In this document: positions 20,141-29,116 of the stretch, one piece after another
How positions within the stretch are numbered: the stretch's first letter is position 1
Layout of the letters: each line of letters begins with the position of its first letter
NCBI RefSeq assembly: GCF_009793355.1
Contig: NZ_WTKP01000007.1
Span: 62,001-126,000 of the forward strand
Origin: Vreelandella zhuhanensis
Lineage (GTDB): Bacteria; Pseudomonadota; Gammaproteobacteria; Pseudomonadales; Halomonadaceae
Length of the DNA stretch: 64,000 nt
Direction: 5' to 3'
Notes under the pieces: generated by a model
What the model was told of the DNA's origin: nothing
Databases searched by the model: none
What the model saw: the letters and a program-made list of their open reading frames with translations, nothing else
Program-made: the position numbers and the translations under genes

Positions 20141-20143
20141 AGA

Positions 20144-20419
20144 TTACTTGCGCTCGTCGGAACGTTCGGGTTGCTTTTCTTCGGCTTTCACATCGTAAGT
20201 GTTGCCGTTGTCTTCATGGACGACCTTGGCACGAGGCTCGTCGGTCTTCTTGGCCTTGGCGTCGGCATCTTCCGTTTCGTCTTCATGCATGGCTTTCTTG
20301 AAGCCTTTCATGGCTCCACCGAGGTCAGTCCCTACGTTGCGCAGTTTCTTGGTGCCGAAAATCAGGATGATGATGCCCAGAACAATCAGCAGCTGCCAAA
20401 TACTGATACCACCTAACAT
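20144..20419 (-). CDS. tatA: Twin-arginine translocase subunit TatA
   Basis: 91 aa from ATG 20419 ([16 protein letters not shown]), which has GAGGAA six bases upstream; a TTG two codons earlier is not needed. N-terminal membrane helix, then [24 protein letters not shown], the TatA hinge and amphipathic helix, and an acidic tail. It forms the pore-like oligomer of the Tat pathway. First of tatABC, 42 bases downstream of hisE. Confidence 0.96.
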   Translation of the reverse strand: MLGGISIWQLLIVLGIIILIFGTKKLRNVGTDLGGAMKGFKKAMHEDETEDADAKAKKTDEPRAKVVHEDNGNTYDVKAEEKQPERSDERK

Positions 20420-20461
20420 ATGCAATTCCTCTTTTACGGTGCTGCGGTTGATAGCGGTGCG

Positions 20462-20869
20462 TTATTGGGATCTGGCGGACTTTTCCGCATGACCCGAGAT
20501 TCCAAAGCGACGAGCCAGTTCGTCGAGTACCGGCTGATGATCCATGTCCAGGTGCGAAAGCATGACCAGGCTATGAAACCACAGGTCAGCGGTTTCGGCG
20601 ACAAGGGCGTGACGCTGTGCCTCAGTGCCGTGTTCGGCATCCTTGGCCGCCAACAGCGTTTCGGTCGCTTCTTCGCCAACTTTTTCGAGTATCTTGTTCA
20701 AACCCTTGTGATGCAAGGCGGCGACATAAGAATCTTCCGGTGCTGCGTGCCGCCTTTGGCGTAATACCTCGGCCAATGCATCGAGAATGCTCTGGTCGGC
20801 AGAGGCTAGTTGTGAAGAAGATGGCTGTGAAGACGGTTGTGAAGAATAAGTGTCTTGCATGCTAAGCAT
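20462..20869 (-). CDS. hisE: Phosphoribosyl-ATP pyrophosphatase
   Basis: 135 aa from ATG 20869 or 132 from ATG 20860; neither has a clear ribosome-binding site. The MazG-like all-alpha domain begins near residue 27 ([13 protein letters not shown]). Metal-binding residues are in [15 protein letters not shown] and [13 protein letters not shown]. The N terminus carries a Ser/Pro/Gln repeat ([12 protein letters not shown]) not needed for catalysis. It is the second step of histidine synthesis. The neighbouring hisI found in Pseudomonas is missing here; ubiB is directly upstream. Confidence 0.95.
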   Translation of the reverse strand: MLSMQDTYSSQPSSQPSSSQLASADQSILDALAEVLRQRRHAAPEDSYVAALHHKGLNKILEKVGEEATETLLAAKDAEHGTEAQRHALVAETADLWFHSLVMLSHLDMDHQPVLDELARRFGISGHAEKSARSQ

Positions 20870-20890
20870 CCGGTCAAAGTAAAAAGGGAA

Positions 20891-22513
20891 TCATTGCCAT
20901 ACGACGAGCGCCAGACCGATGGCGGCCGCCGCCAGTACCGGCCAATCTTGGGCCGAGGTCCAGGCACTCAGCGGTTGCCAGACCAGGGCCAATGCCACCA
21001 GGATCAACCCCAGGCGTAACCGGTGCTGGCGCTTGTCCTTGCGCTGCAGCTGGTAGCGGATGCCCTCGATGGCCCCGGCCTGTTGCAGGCGCTGACGATG
21101 TTCGTGCTCCATGCGGCTGAGTGCCTGATGGGCAAGTGCCGGTAGCTCCGGGAGTTGATGAGAAAGTTCCGGCGCTTGGCGCTTGAGAGATTTCCATAGC
21201 CCTCCGATGCCGGCGCGCTCTTTCATCCATTGTTCCAGGTAAGGCTTGGCGGTGCTCCATAGGTCCAGGTCGGGGTAGAGTTGACGACCCAGCCCCTCGA
21301 TATTGAGCAGCGTCTTTTGTAGCAATACCAGCTGCGGCTGGACTTCCATATTGAAGCGCCGTGCGGTCTGAAACAGCCCCAGCAGCACTTGGGCGAAGGA
21401 GATGTCCTTGAGCGGCTTTTCCAGGATTGGCTCACATACAGTGCGTATCGCAGCGGCGAACTCATTGGCACGGGTGTTTTCGCCCACCCAGCCGGATTCA
21501 ATGTGCAGGGCGGCGACTTCGTAATAATCCTGATGAAAGAAGGCCAGAAGGTTACGTGCTAGGTAGTCCTGGTCTTCGCGGGTCAGGCTGCCCACGATGC
21601 CGCAGTCGATAGCGATGTACTGGGGGTCTTCCGGGTTGTCGCAATTGACGAAGATATTGCCCGGATGCATGTCGGCGTGAAAGAAGTTGTCGCGAAACAC
21701 CTGGGTGAAGAAAATTTCTACACCACGCTCGGCAAGTTTCTTCAGGTTGGTGCCTTGAGCGAGCAGCATGGCGGTGTTCGCTACCGGTACGCCGCGAATA
21801 CGCTCCTGCACCATCATGCCCCGGCGGGTGAATTGCCAATGAATGCTGGGCACGAACAGCAGGGGAGAATCCTTGAAGTTGCGCTTGAGCTGGGAGGTAT
21901 TGGCCGCTTCTTTGTAAAGGTCGAGCTCATCGAACAGCGTGGCTTCATAATCGCGGATGACTTCAACCGGGCGCAGCCGTCTGGCTTCCGGAATCATGGC
22001 CAGTACCCGGGCGACCTGATACATCAGCGCCATGTCCTGACGCATGACGCGAGTGATGCCCGGACGAATGATCTTGACCACGACGTCTTCACCGCTGTGC
22101 AGCCGAGCGGCATGCACCTGGGCGATCGACGCCGATGCCAAAGGGGTAGTATCGAATTCGGCAAATGCCAGGGCAATCGAGGTTTCCAGCTCTTTTTCGA
22201 TACGCTCCACGGCCAGGTGGCCGGGAAACGGCGGTACCTGATCTTGCAGGCGCTTGAGTTCGTCGGCGATATCTTCCGGCAAAAGGTCGCGCCGGGTGGA
22301 AAGCATTTGCCCGAACTTGATAAAGATCGGGCCCAGCAGTTCCAGCGCCAGACGCAAGCGCTCCCCACGGGAACGCGAGCCCACTGGAATCAAGCGCAGC
22401 GGGGAAAACCACAATAAGGTACGCAGCCACCAGGGTAGGCGTTCCATCGGAATCAGGGTATCCAGCCGATGACGGCTGATGACCCAGGAAATGCGCAGTA
22501 GGCGCAGAATCAT
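20891..22513 (-). CDS. ubiB: UbiB, atypical ADCK-like kinase for ubiquinone synthesis
   Basis: 540 aa. The protein-kinase-like core carries the KxGQ motif ([16 protein letters not shown]), the Ala-rich nucleotide loop ([11 protein letters not shown]), the catalytic-type [11 protein letters not shown] and the DCG metal motif. Two hydrophobic helices close the C terminus (about residues 495-540) and anchor it to the inner membrane. It is required for coenzyme Q production, probably as an ATPase that releases intermediates from the membrane. The start overlaps the ubiJ stop (ATGA). Confidence 0.96.
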   Translation of the reverse strand: MILRLLRISWVISRHRLDTLIPMERLPWWLRTLLWFSPLRLIPVGSRSRGERLRLALELLGPIFIKFGQMLSTRRDLLPEDIADELKRLQDQVPPFPGHLAVERIEKELETSIALAFAEFDTTPLASASIAQVHAARLHSGEDVVVKIIRPGITRVMRQDMALMYQVARVLAMIPEARRLRPVEVIRDYEATLFDELDLYKEAANTSQLKRNFKDSPLLFVPSIHWQFTRRGMMVQERIRGVPVANTAMLLAQGTNLKKLAERGVEIFFTQVFRDNFFHADMHPGNIFVNCDNPEDPQYIAIDCGIVGSLTREDQDYLARNLLAFFHQDYYEVAALHIESGWVGENTRANEFAAAIRTVCEPILEKPLKDISFAQVLLGLFQTARRFNMEVQPQLVLLQKTLLNIEGLGRQLYPDLDLWSTAKPYLEQWMKERAGIGGLWKSLKRQAPELSHQLPELPALAHQALSRMEHEHRQRLQQAGAIEGIRYQLQRKDKRQHRLRLGLILVALALVWQPLSAWTSAQDWPVLAAAAIGLALVVWQ

Positions 22514-23148
22514 GAGCGCGGTTCCTGGGTAAGCTTTTTATGCAAGCGTGCCAGCCGAGCCTCCAGGCGGTCGGTGGCGATATCGATTTCCGTCAGATGA
22601 TCGCGAACGATATCGTGCTGATGGCGGCCTGGCAGCAGGCGAGCTTCCTCGAAGACGTAATCGGCGACGTCCTGGGTCAGCTCATCCTTGGCACGCAGCC
22701 CCCAGCGCGCCATACGGCGTAAACCTTCGGCCAGCGAATGCGCGGGCATATCACCCAGCCAGTGAGCCAGTTCGTTTTCCCAGTCGAGGTCCAGGTCCAG
22801 AAACAGTTCGCGGGCCGCTTCCAGGAGATGCGTGTGGCCACGCACCGAAAGCTTGCCTTCGAACATCAAGCGTTCGACGGATTTTCCGCTGATCCATTCG
22901 GAAAGCGTGTCCGGGGAGAGCTCGACCACGGCATTGACGTCTTTCTCGTCGACCTCGTCGCCACGCAGAAGGTCGATGCCGTGATGGTGAAAATGAATCA
23001 GTAGATGCAGACGGGGCTGTTCCAGGCGCACCAACAGGCGATTGCCGGCCAGCGCATCCAGCCGCGAAGGCGCGGCGGGGTCGCGTGCCAGCAAGGCATT
23101 CAGGGTGCGCTCAAGGCCCGCCAGCAACAGGGAGGGGGTTACCAGCAT
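22510..23148 (-). CDS. ubiJ: UbiJ, SCP2-domain ubiquinone accessory factor
   Basis: 212 aa from ATG 23148 ([20 protein letters not shown]), with GAGG just upstream inside the end of ubiE; a longer frame would run back into ubiE. The SCP2-like lipid-binding domain covers about residues 15-115. The C-terminal helical part may form a coiled coil ([19 protein letters not shown]). In E. coli UbiJ helps assemble the soluble Ubi complex. Position between ubiE and ubiB is diagnostic. Confidence 0.92.
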   Translation of the reverse strand: MLVTPSLLLAGLERTLNALLARDPAAPSRLDALAGNRLLVRLEQPRLHLLIHFHHHGIDLLRGDEVDEKDVNAVVELSPDTLSEWISGKSVERLMFEGKLSVRGHTHLLEAARELFLDLDLDWENELAHWLGDMPAHSLAEGLRRMARWGLRAKDELTQDVADYVFEEARLLPGRHQHDIVRDHLTEIDIATDRLEARLARLHKKLTQEPRS

Positions 23149-23155
23149 GCCAACC

Positions 23156-23911
23156 TCATAGCTTGATGCCGCGATGCAGGGCGACAATGCCGCCGGTGAG
23201 GTTGGTGTATTCCACGCGCTCCAACCCCGCACTTTCCATCATGGCCTTGAGCGTTTCCTGATCCGGATGCACCCGGATGGATTCAGCCAGATAACGGTAG
23301 CTATCACCGTCACCCGCGACCAGCTCACCTACCTTCGGCAATAGGCGGAACGAATATTCATCGTAGGCCTTGCTGAGCAAGGCGTTGTCGGGCTTGGAAA
23401 ATTCCAGCACCAGCAAACGCCCGCCGGGCTTGAGTACCCGGGTCATGGAGCGCAGGGCAGCGTCTTTGTCGGTAACGTTGCGCAGGCCGAAGGCAATGGT
23501 AATGCAATCGAAGCTGTTGTTGGGGAACGGCAGGCATTCGGCATTGGCTTGAACGTATTCCACATTGCCGCCCACGCCGTTGTCCAGCAACTTGTCGCGG
23601 CCCACCTTGAGCATGGAGGCGTTGATGTCGGCCAAGACCACCTGGCCACGCGATCCGACCAGACGCGAGAACTTCAGGGTAAGGTCACCCGTACCGCCAG
23701 CGATATCCAGCACCCGGTGCCCGGGGCGTACGCCCGCCCGTTCGATGGTCAGGCGTTTCCACAGGCGATGAATGCCCAGGGACATGAGGTCGTTCATGAT
23801 GTCATAGCGAGCGGCGACCGAATGAAATACATCGGCGACGCGTGACGCTTTTTCGTCGACCGGGACTTCCTGATAACCGAAGTGAGTGGTGCGTTTTTGC
23901 GTGGGGCTCAT
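23156..23911 (-). CDS. ubiE: Ubiquinone/menaquinone C-methyltransferase
   Basis: 251 aa from ATG 23911 ([21 protein letters not shown]), exactly the E. coli length; a 17-residue longer frame lacks support. The SAM-binding motif is [20 protein letters not shown], with later motifs ADINASML and [13 protein letters not shown]. It adds the C-2 methyl group to the benzoquinol ring. First gene of the run ubiE-ubiJ-ubiB-hisE-tatABC. Confidence 0.97.
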   Translation of the reverse strand: MSPTQKRTTHFGYQEVPVDEKASRVADVFHSVAARYDIMNDLMSLGIHRLWKRLTIERAGVRPGHRVLDIAGGTGDLTLKFSRLVGSRGQVVLADINASMLKVGRDKLLDNGVGGNVEYVQANAECLPFPNNSFDCITIAFGLRNVTDKDAALRSMTRVLKPGGRLLVLEFSKPDNALLSKAYDEYSFRLLPKVGELVAGDGDSYRYLAESIRVHPDQETLKAMMESAGLERVEYTNLTGGIVALHRGIKL

Positions 23912-24040
23912 ATCACTAAGGCTCCCGAATTCGAGGCGGTGGCAGTTGGGCGTCGTGGCCATGGGTTCGATCCAGGCGACATTGTAGCCTTCTCCACCCG
24001 GCTTGTCTTTGCTTGCCGGGTGGCTCGTCCCATAGAGCGC

Positions 24041-24424
24041 TCACAGCTGGCGGATTTCGATACCCAAGGGTTCACGCGAGGCGCCGGCAGCTTCCAGACG
24101 TGCCAGGTAATCCGCCCAATAGGTATCGAAGCGGGTCGCCAATTCGTACAGATAAGTGAAGCTGTACAGGCCGGTGTCGTGGCCATCATCGAAGTGCAGC
24201 TTGAGCGCATAGCGCCCGGTAGGCGTGATGTTCGCCAGGCCCACATCTTTCTTGCCTACCTGCAGCACGGCGGTTTCCCCGCCGTGGCCACGTACCTCGG
24301 CGGAGGGTGAATAGACCCGTAAGTACTCCACCGGTAGGCGGTAATGGCTGCCGTCGGCGTAACTCAGCTCAAGTTCACGCGCTTTCTTGTGGTAGTGAAC
24401 CTGTTTGGGTTCAGGAGCATTCAT
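24041..24424 (-). CDS. DUF971 (gamma-butyrobetaine hydroxylase-like N-terminal domain) protein
   Basis: 127 aa with a strong GGAGG before ATG 24424. The whole protein is one DUF971 domain: ELELSYADGSHYRLPVEYLRVYSPSAEV, then GRYALKLHFDDGHDTGLYSFTYLYEL. Such proteins resemble the N-terminal domain of eukaryotic BBOX1 and occur next to hslVU in many gammaproteobacteria. Iron-sulphur-related roles have been proposed, but no firm function is known. No Cys is present here. Confidence 0.87.
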   Translation of the reverse strand: MNAPEPKQVHYHKKARELELSYADGSHYRLPVEYLRVYSPSAEVRGHGGETAVLQVGKKDVGLANITPTGRYALKLHFDDGHDTGLYSFTYLYELATRFDTYWADYLARLEAAGASREPLGIEIRQL

Positions 24425-24459
24425 GCTGACCTCCTCGGTTACCGGAGTAACCTTTGTCT

Positions 24460-24497
24460 AAAAAACGACTACCCGGCGAGCAGATCCCAGGTAGCCG
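24460..24497 (-). terminator. Terminator downstream of hslVU
   Basis: On the minus strand CGGCTACC (24497-24490) pairs with GGTAGTCG (24473-24466), one G-U pair, followed by six T (24465-24460). It separates hslU from the DUF971 gene 36 bases further on. Confidence 0.7.
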
Positions 24498-24502
24498 GCT
24501 TT

Positions 24503-25825
24503 CTAGAGAATATAACGTGCCAGGTCTTCATCCATTGCCAGTTCGCCAAGCTGAGCATTGACATAATCTGCGTCGATCACCAGCGGGCTCTGCATGTCGC
24601 CGCCCTTGAATGAGGCTTCTTCGAGCAGACGCTCCATGACCGTATGCAGACGCCGTGCACCTATATTTTCGGTGCCTTCGTTGACCTGCCAGGAAATTTG
24701 CGCGATCCGTTCGATGGCATCGTCGGTGAAGGAAATATCCAGCCCTTCGGTGGCCAACAGCGCCTGATACTGGCGAGTCAGTGACGCGGAAGGCTCGGTC
24801 AGAATACGCTTGAAGTCATTCGGCGTCAGCGCATCGAGTTCCACGCGAATCGGCAGGCGCCCCTGGAGTTCGGGAATCAGGTCCGAAGGCCGTGACAGGT
24901 GGAAAGCACCGGAGGCGATGAACAGGATATGGTCGGTCTTGACCATGCCGTACTTGGTGGATACCGAGGAGCCTTCAATCAGCGGCAAGAGGTCGCGCTG
25001 AACACCTTCGCGTGACACTTCGCCACCGCTGGACTGGCCGCTACCCTTGGCCACCTTGTCGATTTCATCCAGAAACACGATGCCATGCTGCTCGACTGCT
25101 TCCACGGCGCGTGCCTTGATTTCTTCTTCATTGACCAGCTTGGCGGCTTCTTCGTCACGCAGCAGGGCAAAGGCATCCTTGACCGCGACACGACGTGTTT
25201 CGCGTTTCTGCTGGCCCATATTGGAAAAGAGGCTTTGCAGCTGGTTGGTCATCTCTTCCATGCCCGGCGGGGTCATGATGTCAACGTTCGGGCCATGCGC
25301 GGAAATCTCGATATCGATTTCCTTGTCATCCAGCTGGCCTTCACGCAATTTCTTGCGGAAGGCCTGGCGGGTACCGCTGTCTTGGCGCGGCTGGTCTTCC
25401 TGGCCCCGCGGTGGTGGCAATAGGGCATCCAGAATCCGGTCTTCGGCAGCGTCCGCGGCACGATTGCCGACTTCCTCTTTGGCCTGTTCACGCACCATCT
25501 TGAACGCCGCTTCGATCAGGTCACGAATGATCGACTCCACATCCCGGCCCACATAGCCAACTTCTGTGAACTTGGTGGCTTCGACCTTGATGAAGGGTGC
25601 GCGGGCCAGCTTGGCCAGGCGCCGGGCGATTTCGGTCTTGCCCACACCGGTAGGGCCGATCATCAGGATATTCTTGGGGGTGACTTCCGGGCGCAGGTCG
25701 TCGTCGAGCTGCATGCGCCGCCAGCGGTTGCGCAGGGCGATGGCCACGGCGCGCTTGGCATCCTGTTGGCCGATGATGTATTGATCCAGGGCATGGACGA
25801 TTTCACGGGGAGTCATCTGGGTCAT
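24503..25825 (-). CDS. hslU: HslU ATPase of the HslUV protease
   Basis: 440 aa from ATG 25825 ([20 protein letters not shown]), close to the E. coli 443. AAA+ features: Walker [10 protein letters not shown], pore motif VGYVGRD, Walker [13 protein letters not shown], sensor region around [12 protein letters not shown], and the C-terminal tail DLARYIL that inserts into HslV. A poorly conserved I domain lies at about residues 110-240. It unfolds substrates for the HslV chamber. It begins 10 bases after hslV. Confidence 0.97.
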   Translation of the reverse strand: MTQMTPREIVHALDQYIIGQQDAKRAVAIALRNRWRRMQLDDDLRPEVTPKNILMIGPTGVGKTEIARRLAKLARAPFIKVEATKFTEVGYVGRDVESIIRDLIEAAFKMVREQAKEEVGNRAADAAEDRILDALLPPPRGQEDQPRQDSGTRQAFRKKLREGQLDDKEIDIEISAHGPNVDIMTPPGMEEMTNQLQSLFSNMGQQKRETRRVAVKDAFALLRDEEAAKLVNEEEIKARAVEAVEQHGIVFLDEIDKVAKGSGQSSGGEVSREGVQRDLLPLIEGSSVSTKYGMVKTDHILFIASGAFHLSRPSDLIPELQGRLPIRVELDALTPNDFKRILTEPSASLTRQYQALLATEGLDISFTDDAIERIAQISWQVNEGTENIGARRLHTVMERLLEEASFKGGDMQSPLVIDADYVNAQLGELAMDEDLARYIL

Positions 25826-25835
25826 GGTCTCGGCC

Positions 25836-26393
25836 TTAGCGTTCGGTGGACGTTGCGGAAGCTTGCTCTTCATAGGAGAGCTCTTCGAGTGTCACGTGAT
25901 GGTTGGTGAACACACAGATGTCACCGGCGATGGCCAAGGATTTTTCGGTGATTTCACGCGCAGAAAGGTCGGTATTTTCGAGTAGCGCACGCGCCGAGGC
26001 CTGAGCGAAATTGCCCCCGGAGCCGATGGCAAGGATGCCGCGCTCGGGCTCAACCACGTCGCCATTGCCGGTAATGATCAAGGAGGCGCTGTGATCGGCG
26101 ACCGCCAGCAGTGCTTCCAGGCGGCGCAGGGCGCGATCGGTACGCCAATCCTTGGCCAACTCCACAGCGGCCTTGGTCAGGTGTCCCTGGTATTTTTCCA
26201 ATTGCGCTTCAAAACGCTCGAATAGGGTGAATGCATCGGCGGTGCCACCGGCAAATCCTGCCAGCACCTTGCCGCGATACAGGCGGCGTACCTTGCTGGC
26301 ATTGCCTTTCATCACGGTATTGCCCAGTGAGACCTGGCCGTCACCCGCCAGGGCGACCTGGTTGCCGCGACGCACGGATACGATGGTGGTCAT
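25836..26393 (-). CDS. hslV: HslV peptidase subunit
   Basis: 185 aa. After removal of Met the N-terminal Thr of TTIVSVRRG is the nucleophile of this proteasome-like hydrolase. [22 protein letters not shown] and [23 protein letters not shown] are family blocks. AAGGAG lies before the ATG. First gene of hslVU; its leader contains two hairpins, and a weak heat-shock-type promoter candidate lies upstream. Confidence 0.97.
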   Translation of the reverse strand: MTTIVSVRRGNQVALAGDGQVSLGNTVMKGNASKVRRLYRGKVLAGFAGGTADAFTLFERFEAQLEKYQGHLTKAAVELAKDWRTDRALRRLEALLAVADHSASLIITGNGDVVEPERGILAIGSGGNFAQASARALLENTDLSAREITEKSLAIAGDICVFTNHHVTLEELSYEEQASATSTER

Positions 26394-26409
26394 GGAGAAA
26401 ACTCCTTGG

Positions 26410-26453
26410 GGGAGGCGTGCTCCCGATGACTTGCGATATCGCCGACGGCGATA
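26410..26453 (-). promoter_or_regulatory. Leader hairpins before hslV
   Basis: TATCGCCG-A-CGGCGATA (26437-26453) is a perfect 17-base inverted repeat, and GGGAG-N5-CTCCC (26410-26424) sits directly before the AAGGAG ribosome-binding site. A 5' UTR stem-loop is known to stabilise E. coli hslVU mRNA; the same role here is inference. Confidence 0.45.
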
Positions 26454-26475
26454 GGTGTTTTGCTATGCACAACAC

Positions 26476-26502
26476 AATGTGGGCGCATCCTGAAAAAACA
26501 AC
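26476..26502 (-). promoter_or_regulatory. Weak sigma-32-like promoter candidate for hslV
   Basis: Minus strand GTTGTT (26502-26497), 13 bases, then CCCACATT (26483-26476). This partly resembles CTTGAA and CCCCATNT of heat-shock promoters. hslVU is a heat-shock operon in E. coli, which is the main reason to list it. Confidence 0.28.
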
Positions 26503-26572
26503 CGCCTTACGCTTATGGCAAGTACTTATGGCACGATTGTTCAGGACGCTGTACGAGAGGCCCTGTGCAAGA

Positions 26573-27301
26573 TCAGTTCTGCAGCTGAATCAGTAATGGC
26601 TCGATACCTTGGGTGCTCATCAAATCCTGAGCACGATTAAGTTCGCGGGTGTCCTCATAAGGCCCGACCTGAACGCGATGCCAGGTATCGCCACCGGCCT
26701 GTACCTCGCTGATCTGGGCCAGCAAGCTCAGGTTGCGCAGCCGTTGGCGCAGTTGCTCGGCATCACTGATTTCCCGAAACGAGGCGGCCTGAAGCATATA
26801 ACGATGTGCTTCGGCGGCTGCGGTGGGTTTGCTGGGCGCCTGCTCATCGGGGCGTGTATTGGCCGCAATCACTTCGGCAATGGGGTCGCTTTGCACTGCC
26901 TCGGAAGTCGGTATCTCTTCTATGGCCTGTGCCGGTATGGGCGGGCGCGAGGCGGTGGACGGCAGGGTGGCGCCTGGAGCGATCACCTCGGTCTCCGGCA
27001 GCAAGGTATAGAACTCGAAAGTCGGCATGGCCGGTTCGGCGGCGGCCTCGGTTTCTCGCGCCGCTTCACGCTCTTGCGAAGCGGCAGGCTTGGGCAATAC
27101 TGTGGCTTGGGGGGGCGAGGTTGCTTGCTCCTGCCAGGGTGCTGTGCCGTGCTGGTGCTGGGCAAGAAAAAAGCCTGCCGCCATGCCTGCCAGGCCCCAC
27201 ACCCAGCCGGGTAGGCGCCAGCTGCTGCGGGTGGCACGTGGGGCTTTGCGTTGGCTTGTTGCACCGCTGCGGCGCGCGGGCGTCTTGCGCGGGCTGGCCA
27301 T
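26573..27301 (-). CDS. FtsN-like SPOR-domain membrane protein
   Basis: 242 aa. A basic cytoplasmic N terminus (RKTPARRSGATSQRKAPR) precedes one membrane helix (about residues 32-47), a Pro/Ala/Glu-rich periplasmic linker, and a C-terminal SPOR domain (about residues 165-242: YMLQAASFREISDAEQLRQRL and WHRVQVGPYEDTRELNRAQ). SPOR domains bind denuded septal glycan, so a division-site role is likely; it may or may not be FtsN. It begins three bases after argS, with its ribosome-binding site inside the argS end. Confidence 0.83.
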   Translation of the reverse strand: MASPRKTPARRSGATSQRKAPRATRSSWRLPGWVWGLAGMAAGFFLAQHQHGTAPWQEQATSPPQATVLPKPAASQEREAARETEAAAEPAMPTFEFYTLLPETEVIAPGATLPSTASRPPIPAQAIEEIPTSEAVQSDPIAEVIAANTRPDEQAPSKPTAAAEAHRYMLQAASFREISDAEQLRQRLRNLSLLAQISEVQAGGDTWHRVQVGPYEDTRELNRAQDLMSTQGIEPLLIQLQN

Positions 27302-27304
27302 GGA

Positions 27305-28990
27305 TTACATCTCCTCGGGGGCGCTGACACCCATCAGGTCAAGGCCGTTGCGCAGCACTTGGCGAGTGGCCAGGCCAAGACCCAGGCGCGCATTACGCAG
27401 GGTATCATCCTCTACCATCACCTTGACCGCGTTGTAACAGGTATGGAAATCCCCAGCGAGAGTCAGCAGATATTGTGCGATTTGTTGTGGCTCACGGTTC
27501 TTGGCGGCATTTTCGACCACTCCGGGAAAGCGTGCCAAGCGGTTCATCACGGCCTTTTCCTGGTCGCTTTCCAGCAGGGCCAGGTTGGCCAGGGCCAGGT
27601 CGTGGTCGAAATCCTGACCGGCATCCTGCGTCTTGCGCAGCATGCTGCATACCCGGGCGTGAGCATACTGGATGTAGTACACCGGATTATCGTTGGATTG
27701 CGAACGGGCCAGGTCGATGTCGAAAGTGAGCTGGGAATCCGCCCGCCGGGCGGCGAGAAAAAAGCGTGTGGCGTCACGACCCACTTCATCGATCAGATCG
27801 CGCACGGTGACGTAGCTGCCGGCACGCTTGGAGATCTTCACTTCGACACCGGAGCGCGTGACCATCACCATCTGGTGGAGGACGTAGTCCGGCCAGCCTT
27901 GGGGAATGCCGACCTCGAGGGCCTGCAACCCAGCACGTACCCGCGTGACGGTGGAGTGGTGGTCGGCGCCCTGTTCGTTGATCACCGTTTTGAAGCCGCG
28001 CTGCCATTTGTTCAGATGATAAGCGACGTCAGGCAGGAAATAGGTGTAGTCGCCGTCCTTCTTGCGCATCACCCGGTCCTTGTCGTCACCGAAAGCGGTG
28101 GTGCGCAGCCAGAGGGCACCGGCATCTTCATAGGTATGGCCGTTTTCCACCAAGCGCTTGACGGTCTCCTCGACCTTGCCTTCTTCGTAGAGCGACGATT
28201 CCAGGAAATAGACGTCGAATTCCACACCGAAGGCTTTGAGATCAAGGTCCTGCTCGCGGCGCAGCCAGGCCACGGCGAATTCCTGTATGGCGTCGAGGTC
28301 GTCGGGGTCACCCTTGGCGGTGACGTGGCGGTCATCGGCGGCCACGCTTGCGCCGGCTAGATAATCATCGGCAACGTCGCTGATGTACTGGCCACGATAG
28401 CCGTCTTTCGGCCAGCTGGCGTCTTCCGGCCCCAGTCCCTTCGCCCGTGCTTGTACCGAGAGCGCCAGGTTACGGATCTGGACGCCGGCGTCGTTGTAGT
28501 AGAACTCACGAGTGACGTCATAGCCGGTCGCTTCGAGCAGGCGGCACAGGCAGTCGCCGATGGCGGCACCACGGCCATGGCCCACATGCAGCGGGCCGGT
28601 GGGGTTGGCGGAAACGAACTCGACCTGCACCTTTTCACCCTTGCCGATCAGGCTGCGCCCGAAGGCATCGCCGCAATCCAGCACTTGGGCGACTACCTGA
28701 GCGGCGGCAGTGGTGGCAGCGAAAAAGTTGATGAATCCCGGCCCGGCGATTTCGACCTTGGTGACGGCGGCGTCCTGAGGCAGGGCCGCAATCAGGATTT
28801 CAGCAAGCTCGCGAGGCTTCTTGCCTGCCGGCTTGGCCAGTATCAGGGCCAGATTGCTGGCGTAATCACCGTGGGCCTTGTCCTTGGTCGGGTCGACCTT
28901 GATCACGGCTTGGATGTCATTCGGCAGCACGCCCTGGTGCTTGAGCGTCACGATGGCGCCGTCGAGCAGAGAAATGATGGTGTCTTTCAT
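27305..28990 (-). CDS. argS: Arginyl-tRNA synthetase
   Basis: 561 aa. Class I features: HIGH-type [14 protein letters not shown] near residue 125, the KMSKS-equivalent [11 protein letters not shown] near 385, an N-terminal Add-1 domain for the tRNA D loop, and a C-terminal anticodon-binding domain ending [12 protein letters not shown]. It charges tRNA-Arg. Followed directly by the SPOR gene. Confidence 0.97.
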   Translation of the reverse strand: MKDTIISLLDGAIVTLKHQGVLPNDIQAVIKVDPTKDKAHGDYASNLALILAKPAGKKPRELAEILIAALPQDAAVTKVEIAGPGFINFFAATTAAAQVVAQVLDCGDAFGRSLIGKGEKVQVEFVSANPTGPLHVGHGRGAAIGDCLCRLLEATGYDVTREFYYNDAGVQIRNLALSVQARAKGLGPEDASWPKDGYRGQYISDVADDYLAGASVAADDRHVTAKGDPDDLDAIQEFAVAWLRREQDLDLKAFGVEFDVYFLESSLYEEGKVEETVKRLVENGHTYEDAGALWLRTTAFGDDKDRVMRKKDGDYTYFLPDVAYHLNKWQRGFKTVINEQGADHHSTVTRVRAGLQALEVGIPQGWPDYVLHQMVMVTRSGVEVKISKRAGSYVTVRDLIDEVGRDATRFFLAARRADSQLTFDIDLARSQSNDNPVYYIQYAHARVCSMLRKTQDAGQDFDHDLALANLALLESDQEKAVMNRLARFPGVVENAAKNREPQQIAQYLLTLAGDFHTCYNAVKVMVEDDTLRNARLGLGLATRQVLRNGLDLMGVSAPEEM

Positions 28991-29116
28991 TTAAGGATAT
29001 CCGGGTAACGTCGGTGTGCTGCGAAGCGCAGGAAAAGTAAACCATGCCTTTGCGTCGTCAAAGAGGTTCATTATCGGCAATTGAGCCACACTTTCAAAGC
29101 CGTGCCGTGAATCGAT

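Noticed and set aside
27251-28360. 369-codon plus-strand frame
   Set aside because: Antisense to argS; shadow of its codon bias.
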